NCBI RefSeq assembly: GCF_028368935.1
Contig: NZ_JAQNDK010000005.1
Coordinates: forward strand, 744,001 to 808,000
Direction: 5' to 3'
Length of the DNA: 64,000 nt
From: Sorangium aterium
GTDB taxonomy: Bacteria; Myxococcota_A; Polyangia; Polyangiales; Polyangiaceae
The notes under the pieces were generated by a model, which saw only the letters and a list, made by a program, of their open reading frames with translations, had not been told where the DNA came from and did not search any database. How positions within the stretch are numbered: the stretch's first letter is position 1; the number at the start of each line of letters is the position of its first letter. A program made the translations under genes and the position numbers. Of the stretch, positions 16,378-24,758 are shown piece by piece.

Positions 16378-17733
16378 ATGGGAAGCGGCGATGTCTCATG
16401 GTGCTGCGTGTGCTGCGGCCGAGCCTTCGGCCCCGCGCGGCCTGATGCCTGTGTCGTATGCGGGACGGAGGCCCCCTCCATCCTCAGCGTTCCCATCCTG
16501 ACGTTCAAGCCGCACGTGTGGATTGACGCGCTGCAGACGCAGCTCGCCTCGCTGCCCGAGCCCGACGCGGCGCAGCCGGGGAACCGCGAGGCGCTGAAGC
16601 GCGTCCTGGAGCCCGCGCTCGCGCAAGCGGCGGGGCTCCCTCAGCGCCCTGTCGGCATGAGCGACTTCATGACGTCGCAGATGGCCGGCTGGGAAACGAG
16701 GCTGCCATACCTGTACATCGACTGGGCCGACACCGAGGAATTCCGCGCCGACCGCGCGTTCTTCCTCGACGCGGTTCTGCGGCATTGCCCCGATCGGGGC
16801 GTCGCGGCCGTGCTCGGCTGCGGCGCTGGAGGGCTCGTCGCGAGCCTGGCGACGGCCTTCCCCACGAGCCTCGGGCTCGACGTCTCGCTGCCGCAGCTGC
16901 TGCTCGCCGACCACCTGGTGCGGGGCGGCGCGATCTCGCTGCAGATCCCGGAGGCGCGCTGGCGCCAGGTCTCGATGCGGGGGCCGGCGACGCCTCCCAG
17001 AGGGGCAGGCTTCATCGTGGCGGACGCCGCCGCGCTGCCCTTCGCTCCCGGATCGGTATCGCTCGTCGTGACCCAGTACCTGCTGGACATCGCCGGGGCG
17101 CCGACGTTCATCGCGCAGGAGATCAACCGGGTCCTGTCCCCCGGGGGCGTATGGCTCAATCTCGGCTTGCCCTTCCGCCGCTCCTCGGACCCACCGGCGG
17201 CCGGGCCCCTGAGGAGCGACGACATGCCGGCCTTCCTCGATGATCTCGCGTTCGACGCGCTGGAGATACGCCGGAGGAGAGCCATGTTCCACGACCTTTC
17301 TGCGCTCGACGAGTGGCTCCCTGGGTTGGTTCACTCCACCATCTTCTTCGCCGCCCGGAAGCGCGGAGACCTCGAGCCCGATCCCGTCGCACGCGCCTTC
17401 GTGGATCACGCTGCCCGGCGCGGGAGCGCGATCCTGGACATGATCCCGCGGTTCATCGCGGGCCGCCGCATCCAGCTGCTCGAGGGGTGGTCCTTCGGCT
17501 CCGGGGGCCCGAGGCCTCGTGTGGAGCTGACCTCCGCGAACAGCAGAGCGACGCCGATCCCGGGCCCGTTGAGCGCTTTCCTGCACAAGCTCCTGTCGTC
17601 CATCGACGGCAAGCGGGCCGCTCGCGAGGTCCTGGCCGCTCTCGGCACGGCCGCCGGCGAAGCGCTCACCGAGGACGACTTCGTCGTCCTGCTGCGAACC
17701 ATGAGGCTCCGGGGCTGGATCGAGATCGGATAG
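16378..17733 (+). CDS. class I SAM-dependent methyltransferase with N-terminal zinc ribbon
   Basis: The 451-residue protein begins with a Cys-rich segment (CCVCCGRAF ... CVVCG, residues 9-28) that looks like a zinc ribbon. The methyltransferase fold follows: motif I AAVLGCGAGGLVASLA with a downstream LGLDVS acidic residue, motif II ADAAALPFAPGSVSLVVTQYLLD, and a post-II segment EINRVLSPGGVWLNLG. The C-terminal 80 residues (IPGPLSAFLHKLLSSIDGKR) resemble a small winged-helix module found beside peptide-modifying enzymes. The substrate is unknown; a protein or peptide target is possible. No partner gene is in the same operon. Confidence 0.82.
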   Translation: MGSGDVSWCCVCCGRAFGPARPDACVVCGTEAPSILSVPILTFKPHVWIDALQTQLASLPEPDAAQPGNREALKRVLEPALAQAAGLPQRPVGMSDFMTSQMAGWETRLPYLYIDWADTEEFRADRAFFLDAVLRHCPDRGVAAVLGCGAGGLVASLATAFPTSLGLDVSLPQLLLADHLVRGGAISLQIPEARWRQVSMRGPATPPRGAGFIVADAAALPFAPGSVSLVVTQYLLDIAGAPTFIAQEINRVLSPGGVWLNLGLPFRRSSDPPAAGPLRSDDMPAFLDDLAFDALEIRRRRAMFHDLSALDEWLPGLVHSTIFFAARKRGDLEPDPVARAFVDHAARRGSAILDMIPRFIAGRRIQLLEGWSFGSGGPRPRVELTSANSRATPIPGPLSAFLHKLLSSIDGKRAAREVLAALGTAAGEALTEDDFVVLLRTMRLRGWIEIG

Positions 17734-17820
17734 ATGATGCGATCCGGGCGCTCTCGTCGCGACAAGCGCCTTGTTCGGCGGTAGAGTGGCCGCCCTTCTC
17801 CCCCACGGAGGCGACGATCG

Positions 17821-18879
17821 ATGAAGACAGCCCTGCTCCGCTCCGCGCTCGCGCTGGGCGCCCTGCTCCTGGCCGTCGCCGGATGCGAGGAGAAGACGAC
17901 GGCGGCCGCGCCCGACGCGAGCGCGGAAGGCCGGGTCGCGAAGCTCTCGGTCGCGTCCTATGACCCCACCCGCGAGCTCTACCAGGAGCTCAACCCGGCG
18001 TTCGAGCGGTGGTACAAGCAAAAGACCGGCAGGGACGTCGACGTGGAGACCGATCACGGCCCGTCGGGCAAGCAGGCGCGCGACATCGCGGCCGGCAAGG
18101 AGACGGACGTCGCCGCCCTGTCGGTCGACTTCGACATCGACACCATCGCCAAGGCGGGCCTGCTCCCAGCGACCTGGCGGGAGCGCCTGCCGAACGGCTC
18201 GGTGCCGTACACGTCCGCCGTCATCTTCCTTGTCCGCAAGGGCAACCCCAAGCAGGTGAAGGGCTGGGAGGACCTCGCGCGACCCGAGGTCGTGGCGCTG
18301 TGCCCGGATCCGAAGACCGGCGGCGGGGCGCGGTGGATCTACCTGTCGACGTGGGCGCACGCCGCGCGCAAGGCGAAGGCCGAGGGCCGGACGGACGCGG
18401 AGGCCGCGGCGCGCGAGTTCACGGCGAAGGTCTATGACGACGCCATCCTCGACCCGGCCATGCGCGGCTCGTCGACCCGCTTCATCGTACAGCACACGGG
18501 CGACGTCCTCTTCGGCTGGGAGAACGAGATCCTCCAGATCGCGGCCGATCCGGCCACGGCCGACCAGTTCGAGGTCGTCGTCCCCTCGGACTCGATCACG
18601 ATCGAGGTCCCCCTCGCGGTCGTCGACAAGGTCGCCGAGCGGCACGGCGTCAAGGACGTCGCCGAGGCGTACGTCCAGTTCCACTTCTCCGACGAGGGCC
18701 AGGAGCTCATCGCGAAGCGCTACAACCGCCCGTACAGCGAGGCGATCGCGAAGAAGCACGCGGAGCGCCTCAAGCCGCTCTCGCTGTTCCGGTTCAAGGA
18801 CGAATTCAGCGACTGGCCGACCGTGATGAACGTCCACTTCAGCCAGGGGGCCGAGCTCGACAAGATGCGGAAGAAGTGA
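17821..18879 (+). CDS. cysP: sulfate/thiosulfate ABC transporter substrate-binding lipoprotein
   Basis: The 352-residue protein opens with a lipoprotein signal ending LAVAGC, so it should be tethered to the membrane instead of free in the periplasm. Family signatures of sulfate-binding proteins are present: SYDPTRELYQELNPAF, HGPSGKQARDI and PDPKTGGGARW, which supply most of the oxyanion-binding residues. It captures sulfate or thiosulfate and delivers it to the two permeases encoded immediately downstream; the stop TGA overlaps the permease start. SD ggagg lies 8 nt upstream. Whether sulfate, thiosulfate or another oxyanion is preferred cannot be told. Confidence 0.92.
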   Translation: MKTALLRSALALGALLLAVAGCEEKTTAAAPDASAEGRVAKLSVASYDPTRELYQELNPAFERWYKQKTGRDVDVETDHGPSGKQARDIAAGKETDVAALSVDFDIDTIAKAGLLPATWRERLPNGSVPYTSAVIFLVRKGNPKQVKGWEDLARPEVVALCPDPKTGGGARWIYLSTWAHAARKAKAEGRTDAEAAAREFTAKVYDDAILDPAMRGSSTRFIVQHTGDVLFGWENEILQIAADPATADQFEVVVPSDSITIEVPLAVVDKVAERHGVKDVAEAYVQFHFSDEGQELIAKRYNRPYSEAIAKKHAERLKPLSLFRFKDEFSDWPTVMNVHFSQGAELDKMRKK

Positions 18880-19799
18880 TGTCGCGCCGCGCGCGCGTGC
18901 TCCCTGGGCTCTCGCTCTCGCTGGGCGTCACGGTGCTCTACCTGAGCCTCGTGGTCCTCTTGCCGCTCTCCGCGCTGTTCTTGAAGACGGCGGAGCTCGG
19001 GTGGGAGCGGTTCTTCGGGGTGATCACGAGCGGCTGGGTCACCGCGGCCGTGCGGTTCACGCTGGGCGCCTCGCTCGTCGCCGCGCTCCTCAACGTCGTC
19101 GTCGGCCTGCTCATCGCGTGGGTGCTCGGCCGGTACACGTTCCCGTTCGCGCGCGTGATCGACGCGGTGATCGACCTGCCCTTCGCGCTGCCCACGGCCG
19201 TGGCCGGCATCGCGCTCTCCACGCTGTACGCCGAGAGCGGTTTGCTCGGCGGGTGGCTCTCCGGCCTGGGTTTCCGGTATCCGTGGCCCTCGTGGCGGGG
19301 GTTCGCGCACGGGGGATGGCGCGAGTCGCCGATCGAGTGGACGGTGTACGACAGGATCTCCCTGGCGCCGCTCGGGGTGGTGATCGCGATGGCCTTCGTC
19401 GGGCTGCCGTTCGTCGTGCGCACGGTGCAGCCCGTGATCGAGGACCTGAGCCGGGACGTCGAGGAGGCGGCGGCGACGCTCGGCGCCGGCCGGTTCCAGA
19501 TCTTCCGCGCCGTCGTCTTGCCCGAGCTCGCGCCGGCGCTCCTCACGGGGTTCGCGCTGGCGCTCGCGCGCGGCCTCGGCGAGTACGGGTCGGTGATCTT
19601 CATCTCGGGCAATCGGCCGGACACCGAGATCGCGTCCCAGGTGATCATCAAGATGATCGAGGTGAACGAGACTGGCACCTACGCCGACGCGACGGCGGTC
19701 GCGGTCCTGCTCCTCGCGGCGTCCTTCGCGCTCCTGCTCGCGATCAACCTGCTCCAGCGCGCCGCCGCGCGCGTCCACGCGGGCAGGGCGGCGGGCTGA
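18879..19799 (+). CDS. cysT: sulfate ABC transporter permease CysT
   Basis: The ATG at 18879 shares its A with the stop of cysP (TGATG), so translation is coupled; a GTG one codon earlier is an alternative. The 306-residue protein has six hydrophobic segments and the binding-protein-dependent permease signature EEAAATLGAGRFQIFRAVVLP, the EAA loop that contacts the ATPase. Other CysT hallmarks are DLPFALPTAVAGIAL and ARGLGEYGSVIFISGN. Compared with typical CysT, an insertion after LSGLGFRYPWPS is visible, of unknown importance. It pairs with CysW to form the membrane channel. Confidence 0.93.
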   Translation: MSRRARVLPGLSLSLGVTVLYLSLVVLLPLSALFLKTAELGWERFFGVITSGWVTAAVRFTLGASLVAALLNVVVGLLIAWVLGRYTFPFARVIDAVIDLPFALPTAVAGIALSTLYAESGLLGGWLSGLGFRYPWPSWRGFAHGGWRESPIEWTVYDRISLAPLGVVIAMAFVGLPFVVRTVQPVIEDLSRDVEEAAATLGAGRFQIFRAVVLPELAPALLTGFALALARGLGEYGSVIFISGNRPDTEIASQVIIKMIEVNETGTYADATAVAVLLLAASFALLLAINLLQRAAARVHAGRAAG

Positions 19800-19830
19800 C
19801 CGCCCGCGGCCGGCGGACCCGAGGCACGAG

Positions 19831-20730
19831 ATGCTCACCGCGCGCTCCCGTGCAGGCAATGCGGTCTCCGCCGAGAGCGGCGCGCGCCGGCTGCTGATCG
19901 GCCTGTGCGTGGCGCTCGTCGCCGTGTTCCTCGTCCTCCCGCTGGGGGTGGTGTTCTGGCACGCCTTCAGCGAGGGGCTGAGGGCCTACGGACAGGCGGT
20001 CTTCGACCGCGCGACGTTCCACGCGGTGAAGCTCACGCTCTTCACCACGGCCATCGCGGTGCCGCTCAACACGCTCTTCGGCGTCGCGGCGGCGTGGGCC
20101 ATCGCCAAGTTCGAGTTCCGGGGCAGGAGCCTGCTCGTCACGCTGATCGATCTGCCGTTCTCGACCTCTCCGGTGGTCGCCGGCCTGTGCTTCGTCCTGC
20201 TCTTCGGGGCGAACGGGTTCTTCGGCGCGTTCGTGAACAGGACCTATGCGGTGAGCCTCGGGTTCACGAGCTTCGAGGTCTCCACCCGGGTCATCTTCGC
20301 CCTTCCCGGCATCGTGCTCGCCACGGTGTTCATCACGTTCCCGTTCGTCGCCCGAGAGCTCATCCCGCTGATGCAGGCCCAGGGGACCGAGGAGGAGCAG
20401 GTCGCCCGCGTCCTCGGCGCGAACGGATGGCAGATCTTCTGGCGCGTCACGCTGCCCAACATCCGCTGGGGCCTCCTCTACGGCGTCATCCTGTGCACCG
20501 CCAGGGCGATGGGCGAGTTCGGCGCCGTGTACGTGGTCTCGGCGGGCTCGTCCGATCAGGTGACGCTGCCGCTGCACGTGGAGCGCGTCTACTACGCCAA
20601 CATGGTCCGCGTCGTGCCCGCGTTCGCCGTCGCCAGCCTCCTCGCCGGCGTGTCGGTGATCACGCTGGCCGTGAAGGCGGCGGTGGAGTGGCGGTTCAAA
20701 GGCGAGCTGAAGAAGACGGACGGCGGCTAG
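19831..20730 (+). CDS. cysW: sulfate ABC transporter permease CysW
   Basis: The 299-residue protein is the second permease of the system. It has the EAA loop TEEEQVARVLGANGWQIFWR followed by VTLPNIRWGLLYGV, the segment LPFSTSPVVAGLCF and the C-terminal ARAMGEFGAVYVVSAG typical of CysW. About six membrane helices are visible. It follows cysT by 31 bp. The expected next gene, the CysA ATPase, is absent: the stop overlaps by 4 bp the end of the convergent MNIO-partner gene. An ATPase encoded elsewhere must energise this importer. Confidence 0.93.
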   Translation: MLTARSRAGNAVSAESGARRLLIGLCVALVAVFLVLPLGVVFWHAFSEGLRAYGQAVFDRATFHAVKLTLFTTAIAVPLNTLFGVAAAWAIAKFEFRGRSLLVTLIDLPFSTSPVVAGLCFVLLFGANGFFGAFVNRTYAVSLGFTSFEVSTRVIFALPGIVLATVFITFPFVARELIPLMQAQGTEEEQVARVLGANGWQIFWRVTLPNIRWGLLYGVILCTARAMGEFGAVYVVSAGSSDQVTLPLHVERVYYANMVRVVPAFAVASLLAGVSVITLAVKAAVEWRFKGELKKTDGG

Positions 20731-21692
20731 CCCTGCGCGCGTGGCTCGGCGCTGTCGATGCCCGTCCACCAGCCGCTCGAGAGGGCGAGCGCGATCCAGC
20801 CCTGCAGGTTTGCCTGCAGCTGCGCCGCTTCAGTCGCCGTGCAGCCCTGCTCGACGGCGGCAAGGGCCTGCCCGAACGGCAGCTCCCGGCAGCGCTCGAG
20901 CAGGCGGGCGAACAGCGGATCCACCGAGGTCGTGGTCGTGCCGGCGGCGCTCCGGGCGAAGACCCACGCGCGGGTCGACGCGTGGCGACGCCTCGCGTCC
21001 AGGGGGCCCTCGTCCAGGTCGCCCCCCGCGAGCCGCGAGAAGCGCGCGAGGTCCCAGTCCTCGTGGGTCAACGAGAACGACACAGCGAAGCGCAGCCGCG
21101 CTTCGGCCAGCGTGGCGAGCTCCTCCGGCGTCGGCCGCCAGAGGCCCTCGAACGGCGACTCGTAGGCGCGCCGCTCCGCCTCGTCCATGCGCAGCGCCTG
21201 GCGGATCATCGCGAGCGGCGCCCTGGAGAGCTCGATCCGCCGGCGCCACGCGTCGTCGTGCCCGCGCGCCGGGCGCCCCGGCTGTCGACCGCGACGCGCG
21301 CCGTCAGGGCCGCGCAGCGCGCTGCGGAGCCGCTCGGCGAACCCGCGCGTGCTCTCGTCGATGTCGAAGTGGCGGGGCGGGCACGCCTCGAAGTGCAGCG
21401 CGGCCAGGTGATTGAAGTGCCAGAATCCGAGCGCCCGCGACACGCGCGGGAAGCTCGTCTGCAGGCCGGTGAACAGGCGCATCCAGTACTGGCGGTGATA
21501 GACCGCGAGCCGCTCCGCCGGCGCGAGGCCCCCGGGGCCGCCCTTCACCTGCGCCACGAGCCCCGCGGGATACCGCTCCTGCAGCTCCCGGAACCGGCCC
21601 GCGCTCGAGTCGAGCGGCGCGCGGAGGACGGCGGTGAAGTCGCGCTGGAGCTCTCGCAGCCAGCCCGGAGGAGCCCCGCCTCTCGGGCTCAT
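20727..21692 (-). CDS. bufC: MNIO partner protein, HvfC/BufC (DUF2063) family
   Basis: The true start is ATG 21692, overlapping the MNIO stop by 4 bp (ATGA). The 321-residue protein has the N-terminal DUF2063 helical domain: RELQRDFTAVLRAP, then LAVYHRQYWMRLFTGLQTSF followed by PRVSRALGFWHFNHLA, and PPRHFDIDESTRGFAERL. Members of this family accompany DUF692 enzymes and help present the substrate peptide. The C-terminal 200 residues are less conserved and end in TGIDSAEPRAQG. Strict coupling to the enzyme gene supports a common complex. It is the last gene of the operon and converges on cysW. Confidence 0.85.
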   Translation of the reverse strand: MSPRGGAPPGWLRELQRDFTAVLRAPLDSSAGRFRELQERYPAGLVAQVKGGPGGLAPAERLAVYHRQYWMRLFTGLQTSFPRVSRALGFWHFNHLAALHFEACPPRHFDIDESTRGFAERLRSALRGPDGARRGRQPGRPARGHDDAWRRRIELSRAPLAMIRQALRMDEAERRAYESPFEGLWRPTPEELATLAEARLRFAVSFSLTHEDWDLARFSRLAGGDLDEGPLDARRRHASTRAWVFARSAAGTTTTSVDPLFARLLERCRELPFGQALAAVEQGCTATEAAQLQANLQGWIALALSSGWWTGIDSAEPRAQG

Positions 21693-22549
21693 GAAGGCCG
21701 CACCCGCCGCGCCTTGCCGAGCTCCGCGAGCGCCACGTGCAAGGGCGGGATCTCCGCGTCCCACTCGAGGAGCGTCGGGAAGGGACCGCCCCGGCGCCAC
21801 GCCTCTTCGTAAAGAGACCATACCTCGTCGCACACCGGGCGATCGTGCGTGTCGTGCCGCAAGCCGGAGGGCAATGTCTGGTGGCCAGCCAGGTGGACCT
21901 GCAAGACCCGGCGCCAGGGAACGCTGTCGAGGTACGCGCGCGGATCGAACCCGTGATTCTCGCTGGAGACGAACACGTTGTTGAGATCCAGCATGGCCCA
22001 GCAGCCGGACTCCTCCACCACGCGGCGGTAGAACTCCCACTCGGGCAGCGCGTCGCGCTCCCAGGCGACATAGGAAGACAGGTTCTCGATCCCGAACGGG
22101 ACGCCGAGCGCCTCCTGGACCTCGAACGCCCGGCCCGCGGCGTAGGGGATGAGCTCCGGATCGTAGGGCGCCGGCAAGAGGTCGTGGTGCGTCACCCCCT
22201 CGAACGCCGTCCAGCAGAGGTGATCCGTGAAGTAGGGAATGCGGAGCTCCTGGATCAGATCCCTGAGCCGAGACAGGTAGTCGCGATCGAGGGGGGCCTC
22301 GCCCAGCAGGTTGACGGAGACGCCGTGGGCGACGATCGGGGTGCGCTCGGCGATGCGCCGGAGCCGCTCCCGGGGCAGGGGAGACGCGCCGAGGTAGTTC
22401 TCCGCGATGATCTCGAAGAAGCCGAGCTCGGGCCTGGTCCGCTCGATCGCCTCGTGGTGCGGCGGGCGCAGCCCGAGGCCGAGCGCGTCGCGCGGGATGG
22501 ACCGCGCACCGGGCGCCCGATCGTCGCTTGTGTCTCGGGGCGCGCTCAT
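21689..22549 (-). CDS. bufB: MNIO (DUF692) multinuclear non-heme iron oxidase, BufB-like
   Basis: The 286-residue protein is full length for DUF692. TIM-barrel metal-ligand motifs are in order: EIIAENYLG (E50), VAHGVSVNLLG (H75), FTDHLCW (D109, H110), FGIENLSSY (E155), MLDLNNVFVSSENHG (D188, N191, H199), QVHLAGH (H219), HDTHDRPV (H235, D236) and LLEWD (E262). These match MbnB, TglH and BufB, which use two or three irons and oxygen to rebuild Cys residues of ribosomal peptides. All ligands appear intact, so the enzyme should be active. It lies 11 bp after a Cys-rich exported gene, the natural candidate substrate, and overlaps its DUF2063 partner. Confidence 0.93.
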   Translation of the reverse strand: MSAPRDTSDDRAPGARSIPRDALGLGLRPPHHEAIERTRPELGFFEIIAENYLGASPLPRERLRRIAERTPIVAHGVSVNLLGEAPLDRDYLSRLRDLIQELRIPYFTDHLCWTAFEGVTHHDLLPAPYDPELIPYAAGRAFEVQEALGVPFGIENLSSYVAWERDALPEWEFYRRVVEESGCWAMLDLNNVFVSSENHGFDPRAYLDSVPWRRVLQVHLAGHQTLPSGLRHDTHDRPVCDEVWSLYEEAWRRGGPFPTLLEWDAEIPPLHVALAELGKARRVRPS

Positions 22550-22560
22550 CGGTCGGAGGG

Positions 22561-23562
22561 TCAGTTGCCCGGGTCGATCGGGTCTGGCGTCGGCACCTGC
22601 TCGAAGTTGTCGCCCTCCGGCGTCAGGGTGCGGAGATAGGCGATCAGCCGGTCCATCTCGGAGCGCGAGAGCACATGATAGGAGCCGGGCATGTTCGCGT
22701 AGGCGGTGCCCTCGGGCGTGGCGCCGTCGATCCCGAACGCGATGATCGCTTGCAGGTACGGATCGGAGCGGCGCTCCCAGAAGTCGGCGAGGAAGGCGCT
22801 CACGTCCTCGCCTGGCGGCACCTTCACCGAGAACTTACCCGCCGCGGCGCTGTGGCAATGGTCGCATGTCGCGGCCTTGAACGCCGCGGGGCCGTCTCGA
22901 TCCTGGTCCTCGGCGGTCTCCACGCAGCTCCAGCCCTCGCAGCCGTTCACGGCGCGACACGAGTGCTCGTAGAGCTCGTTCCAGCTTTGATAGACCATGC
23001 CGCGACAGCTGTTGTTGCCGGAGCAGGACGCGTGGACCTGGACCACGCCGGGGCGCGCGGTGCCGGCCAGCATGGCGGACTCGGCGCACGCCGCGGAGAA
23101 CTCCTCGAAGGAGATCTGGCCGTCGCCGTCGGCGTCCATGAGGGCCAGCGCGTCCACCAGATCGGGCTGAGCGGGATCCTCGCCAGCGCTCCACACCAGG
23201 GTCTTGCCCGGCGCGTCGGACCCATCGCAGTCCGAGTCGATGTTATCGAAATTCCGCTCCTCGGCGCCGGGGTGGACGGTGTTGTTGAAGTCGTCGCAGT
23301 CGCCTGCGCGCGGGGTGAGGCCGTCCCTGTCGTGGTCGCTGTCCTCGTCGCCCACGGGCTGGCCACCCGCGCCCGTCGCGCCTGCGCCGCCGGTCCCGGC
23401 GGGCTCCTCGCCGCCTGCGCCGCCGGTCCCGGCGGGGGGATCGCCGCCTGCGCCGCCGGTCCCGATCGGCGTCACGCCGTCATCGTCGCCGCAGGCCGGA
23501 GCAAAGGCGGCGAAGCTGGCGAGCGCCAGCGCAAGCAAGGTGGATCTCGGCGATTGGGTCAT
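22561..23562 (-). CDS. Cys-rich EF-hand and c-heme lipoprotein, candidate MNIO substrate
   Basis: From ATG 23562 the product has 333 residues. A lipoprotein signal ends FAAFAPAC (Cys24). A Gly/Thr/Ala linker with GTGGAGG repeats follows. Then come Asp-rich calcium-binding-like stretches (DHDRDGLTPRAGDCDDF) and a canonical EF-hand loop DADGDGQISFEEF (143-155). The Cys cluster HASCSGNNSCRGM (C180, C186) is followed by C202, C208 and C213, resembling the CxGxNxCKG units of known exported MNIO substrates. A c-heme site CDHCH (233-237) with a possible axial Met in ANMPG (M291) ends the protein. First gene of the MNIO operon. Electron transfer or metal binding outside the cytoplasm is inferred. Confidence 0.85.
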   Translation of the reverse strand: MTQSPRSTLLALALASFAAFAPACGDDDGVTPIGTGGAGGDPPAGTGGAGGEEPAGTGGAGATGAGGQPVGDEDSDHDRDGLTPRAGDCDDFNNTVHPGAEERNFDNIDSDCDGSDAPGKTLVWSAGEDPAQPDLVDALALMDADGDGQISFEEFSAACAESAMLAGTARPGVVQVHASCSGNNSCRGMVYQSWNELYEHSCRAVNGCEGWSCVETAEDQDRDGPAAFKAATCDHCHSAAAGKFSVKVPPGEDVSAFLADFWERRSDPYLQAIIAFGIDGATPEGTAYANMPGSYHVLSRSEMDRLIAYLRTLTPEGDNFEQVPTPDPIDPGN

Positions 23563-23889
23563 GGTGCTCGTCGTGCCTCCGAAGAAACGCGCAGGGCGCG
23601 CCTGCAGGCTGCCCGGCGCACGACATGTGGCACGGCTGGTGCGCGCGGAATATGCGGCAAGTTGTCGCGGGCCCATCGTCGACCGGACGGAGCATGGCTG
23701 TACGGGCGGCGTCCCGCGCGCTCCCGCCTCTGCGCCCATGGCCGGTCCGCGGGCGTTCGGCGCGCGCCGCCGGCGGAGCAGCCGTCCATCGCCGCTCGCA
23801 GGAATGCGGGGCCGGATTTGCACGCGGCGGCCGAGCGAAACGAAGTAAAGAGGTTCTGAGCGCGGAAAGAAGGAAGAGAGGATCGCAGG
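23563..23889. other. divergent intergenic region before the MNIO operon
   Basis: This 327-bp region separates the start of the MNIO operon from the exported-protein gene on the other strand and must hold both promoters. I see no consensus -35/-10 pair, no strong palindrome and no small gene. A ggagg at about 23575 on the minus strand, 14 nt from the start, is a loosely spaced SD for the lipoprotein gene. A purine-rich stretch at 23865-23885 provides the SD for the gene at 23890. Confidence 0.4.
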
Positions 23890-24681
23890 ATGACAGGCAT
23901 GCTTCGCGGCGGGCTGTGGATCGGTTGTGCCGCAGCCGTGGTGGTCACGGCGGCGCCGGCGAGCGCCATGCAGGCCGCGTCCGAGGTCTTCCCTGCGCCT
24001 GCGCCGCCGAGCGGGTCGGCCGTCGCGCCGCCTGCGCCGGCTCCGGGCGACGCGGCGGCAGCGCCCCTCCTGCCGTCGCCGGCTCCGGGCGACCGTGACG
24101 CGCCACCGGCCGGGGTTGCGGGGGTTGCGCCGCCCGGAGATCCCCAGGCGCCCCTGAGGTGGACGGTGAGCCCGGGTCCCTGGCAGCCCGGGAGCTCTCC
24201 CTGGCGCGACCGGCGCGAGCAGGAGCGCGTCTGGTATGGCTGGCAGCACCTCCTCGTGCTCAGCGGGACCATCGCGTTCGGACCCCTCGCTGTCGCCACG
24301 GAGAACGAGGTGTTCGCCTGGATGACCGCCGGCCCGTTCGTGCTCGGCGGTCCGATCACCCACTGGGCCAACGGCCACCTCGTCAAGGGCTTTGCCAGCC
24401 TCGGCCTCAACGTCGGCTGCACGTTCGGCGGCGGCCTTGTCGGCCAGCTCGTCGGCAGCGCTTCCCCCAGCAGAGGGGGCGAGTTCACTGGCATCGTCTT
24501 CGGCGGCGTCCTCGGAGCGCTCACGGCGAACATCCTCGACGTCACGCTCCTTGAATACGAGGAGCCTCCGACGGCCGAGAGCTACGAGTACATCCGCCTT
24601 CGCCCGCTCCGGCTCCGGCTCGCGCCGCACGTCGCCCTCGCGCCCGGCGGCACCACCTTCGGCCTCAGCGGCGCCTTCTGA
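23890..24681 (+). CDS. exported protein with Pro/Ala-rich linker, unknown function
   Basis: The 263-residue protein has a clear signal peptide (WIGCAAAVVVTAAPASAMQA) and an 80-residue Ala/Pro/Gly linker with PAPGDAAAAP-like repeats. The C-terminal 130 residues contain three Gly-rich hydrophobic stretches (GPITHWANGHLVKGFASLGL, FTGIVFGGVLGALTANIL and a final FGLSGAF). That could mean membrane-associated helices or a beta-rich outer-membrane segment; the C-terminal Phe is common in outer-membrane proteins. No family is recognised. Purine-rich SD agaggatcgcagg precedes the ATG. Confidence 0.7.
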   Translation: MTGMLRGGLWIGCAAAVVVTAAPASAMQAASEVFPAPAPPSGSAVAPPAPAPGDAAAAPLLPSPAPGDRDAPPAGVAGVAPPGDPQAPLRWTVSPGPWQPGSSPWRDRREQERVWYGWQHLLVLSGTIAFGPLAVATENEVFAWMTAGPFVLGGPITHWANGHLVKGFASLGLNVGCTFGGGLVGQLVGSASPSRGGEFTGIVFGGVLGALTANILDVTLLEYEEPPTAESYEYIRLRPLRLRLAPHVALAPGGTTFGLSGAF

Positions 24682-24758
24682 GGGGCCGCGACGCCGGCCG
24701 CGCGCCTCGGGCCGCGGTTCGGCCTGGCCGGGCCGCGGCGCGGGTGTAGCATCCGCGC

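Noticed and set aside
19905-21812. 635-codon + strand frame across cysW and the MNIO partner gene
   Set aside because: It overlaps two genes with recognised family motifs in other frames or strands and shows only shadow composition.
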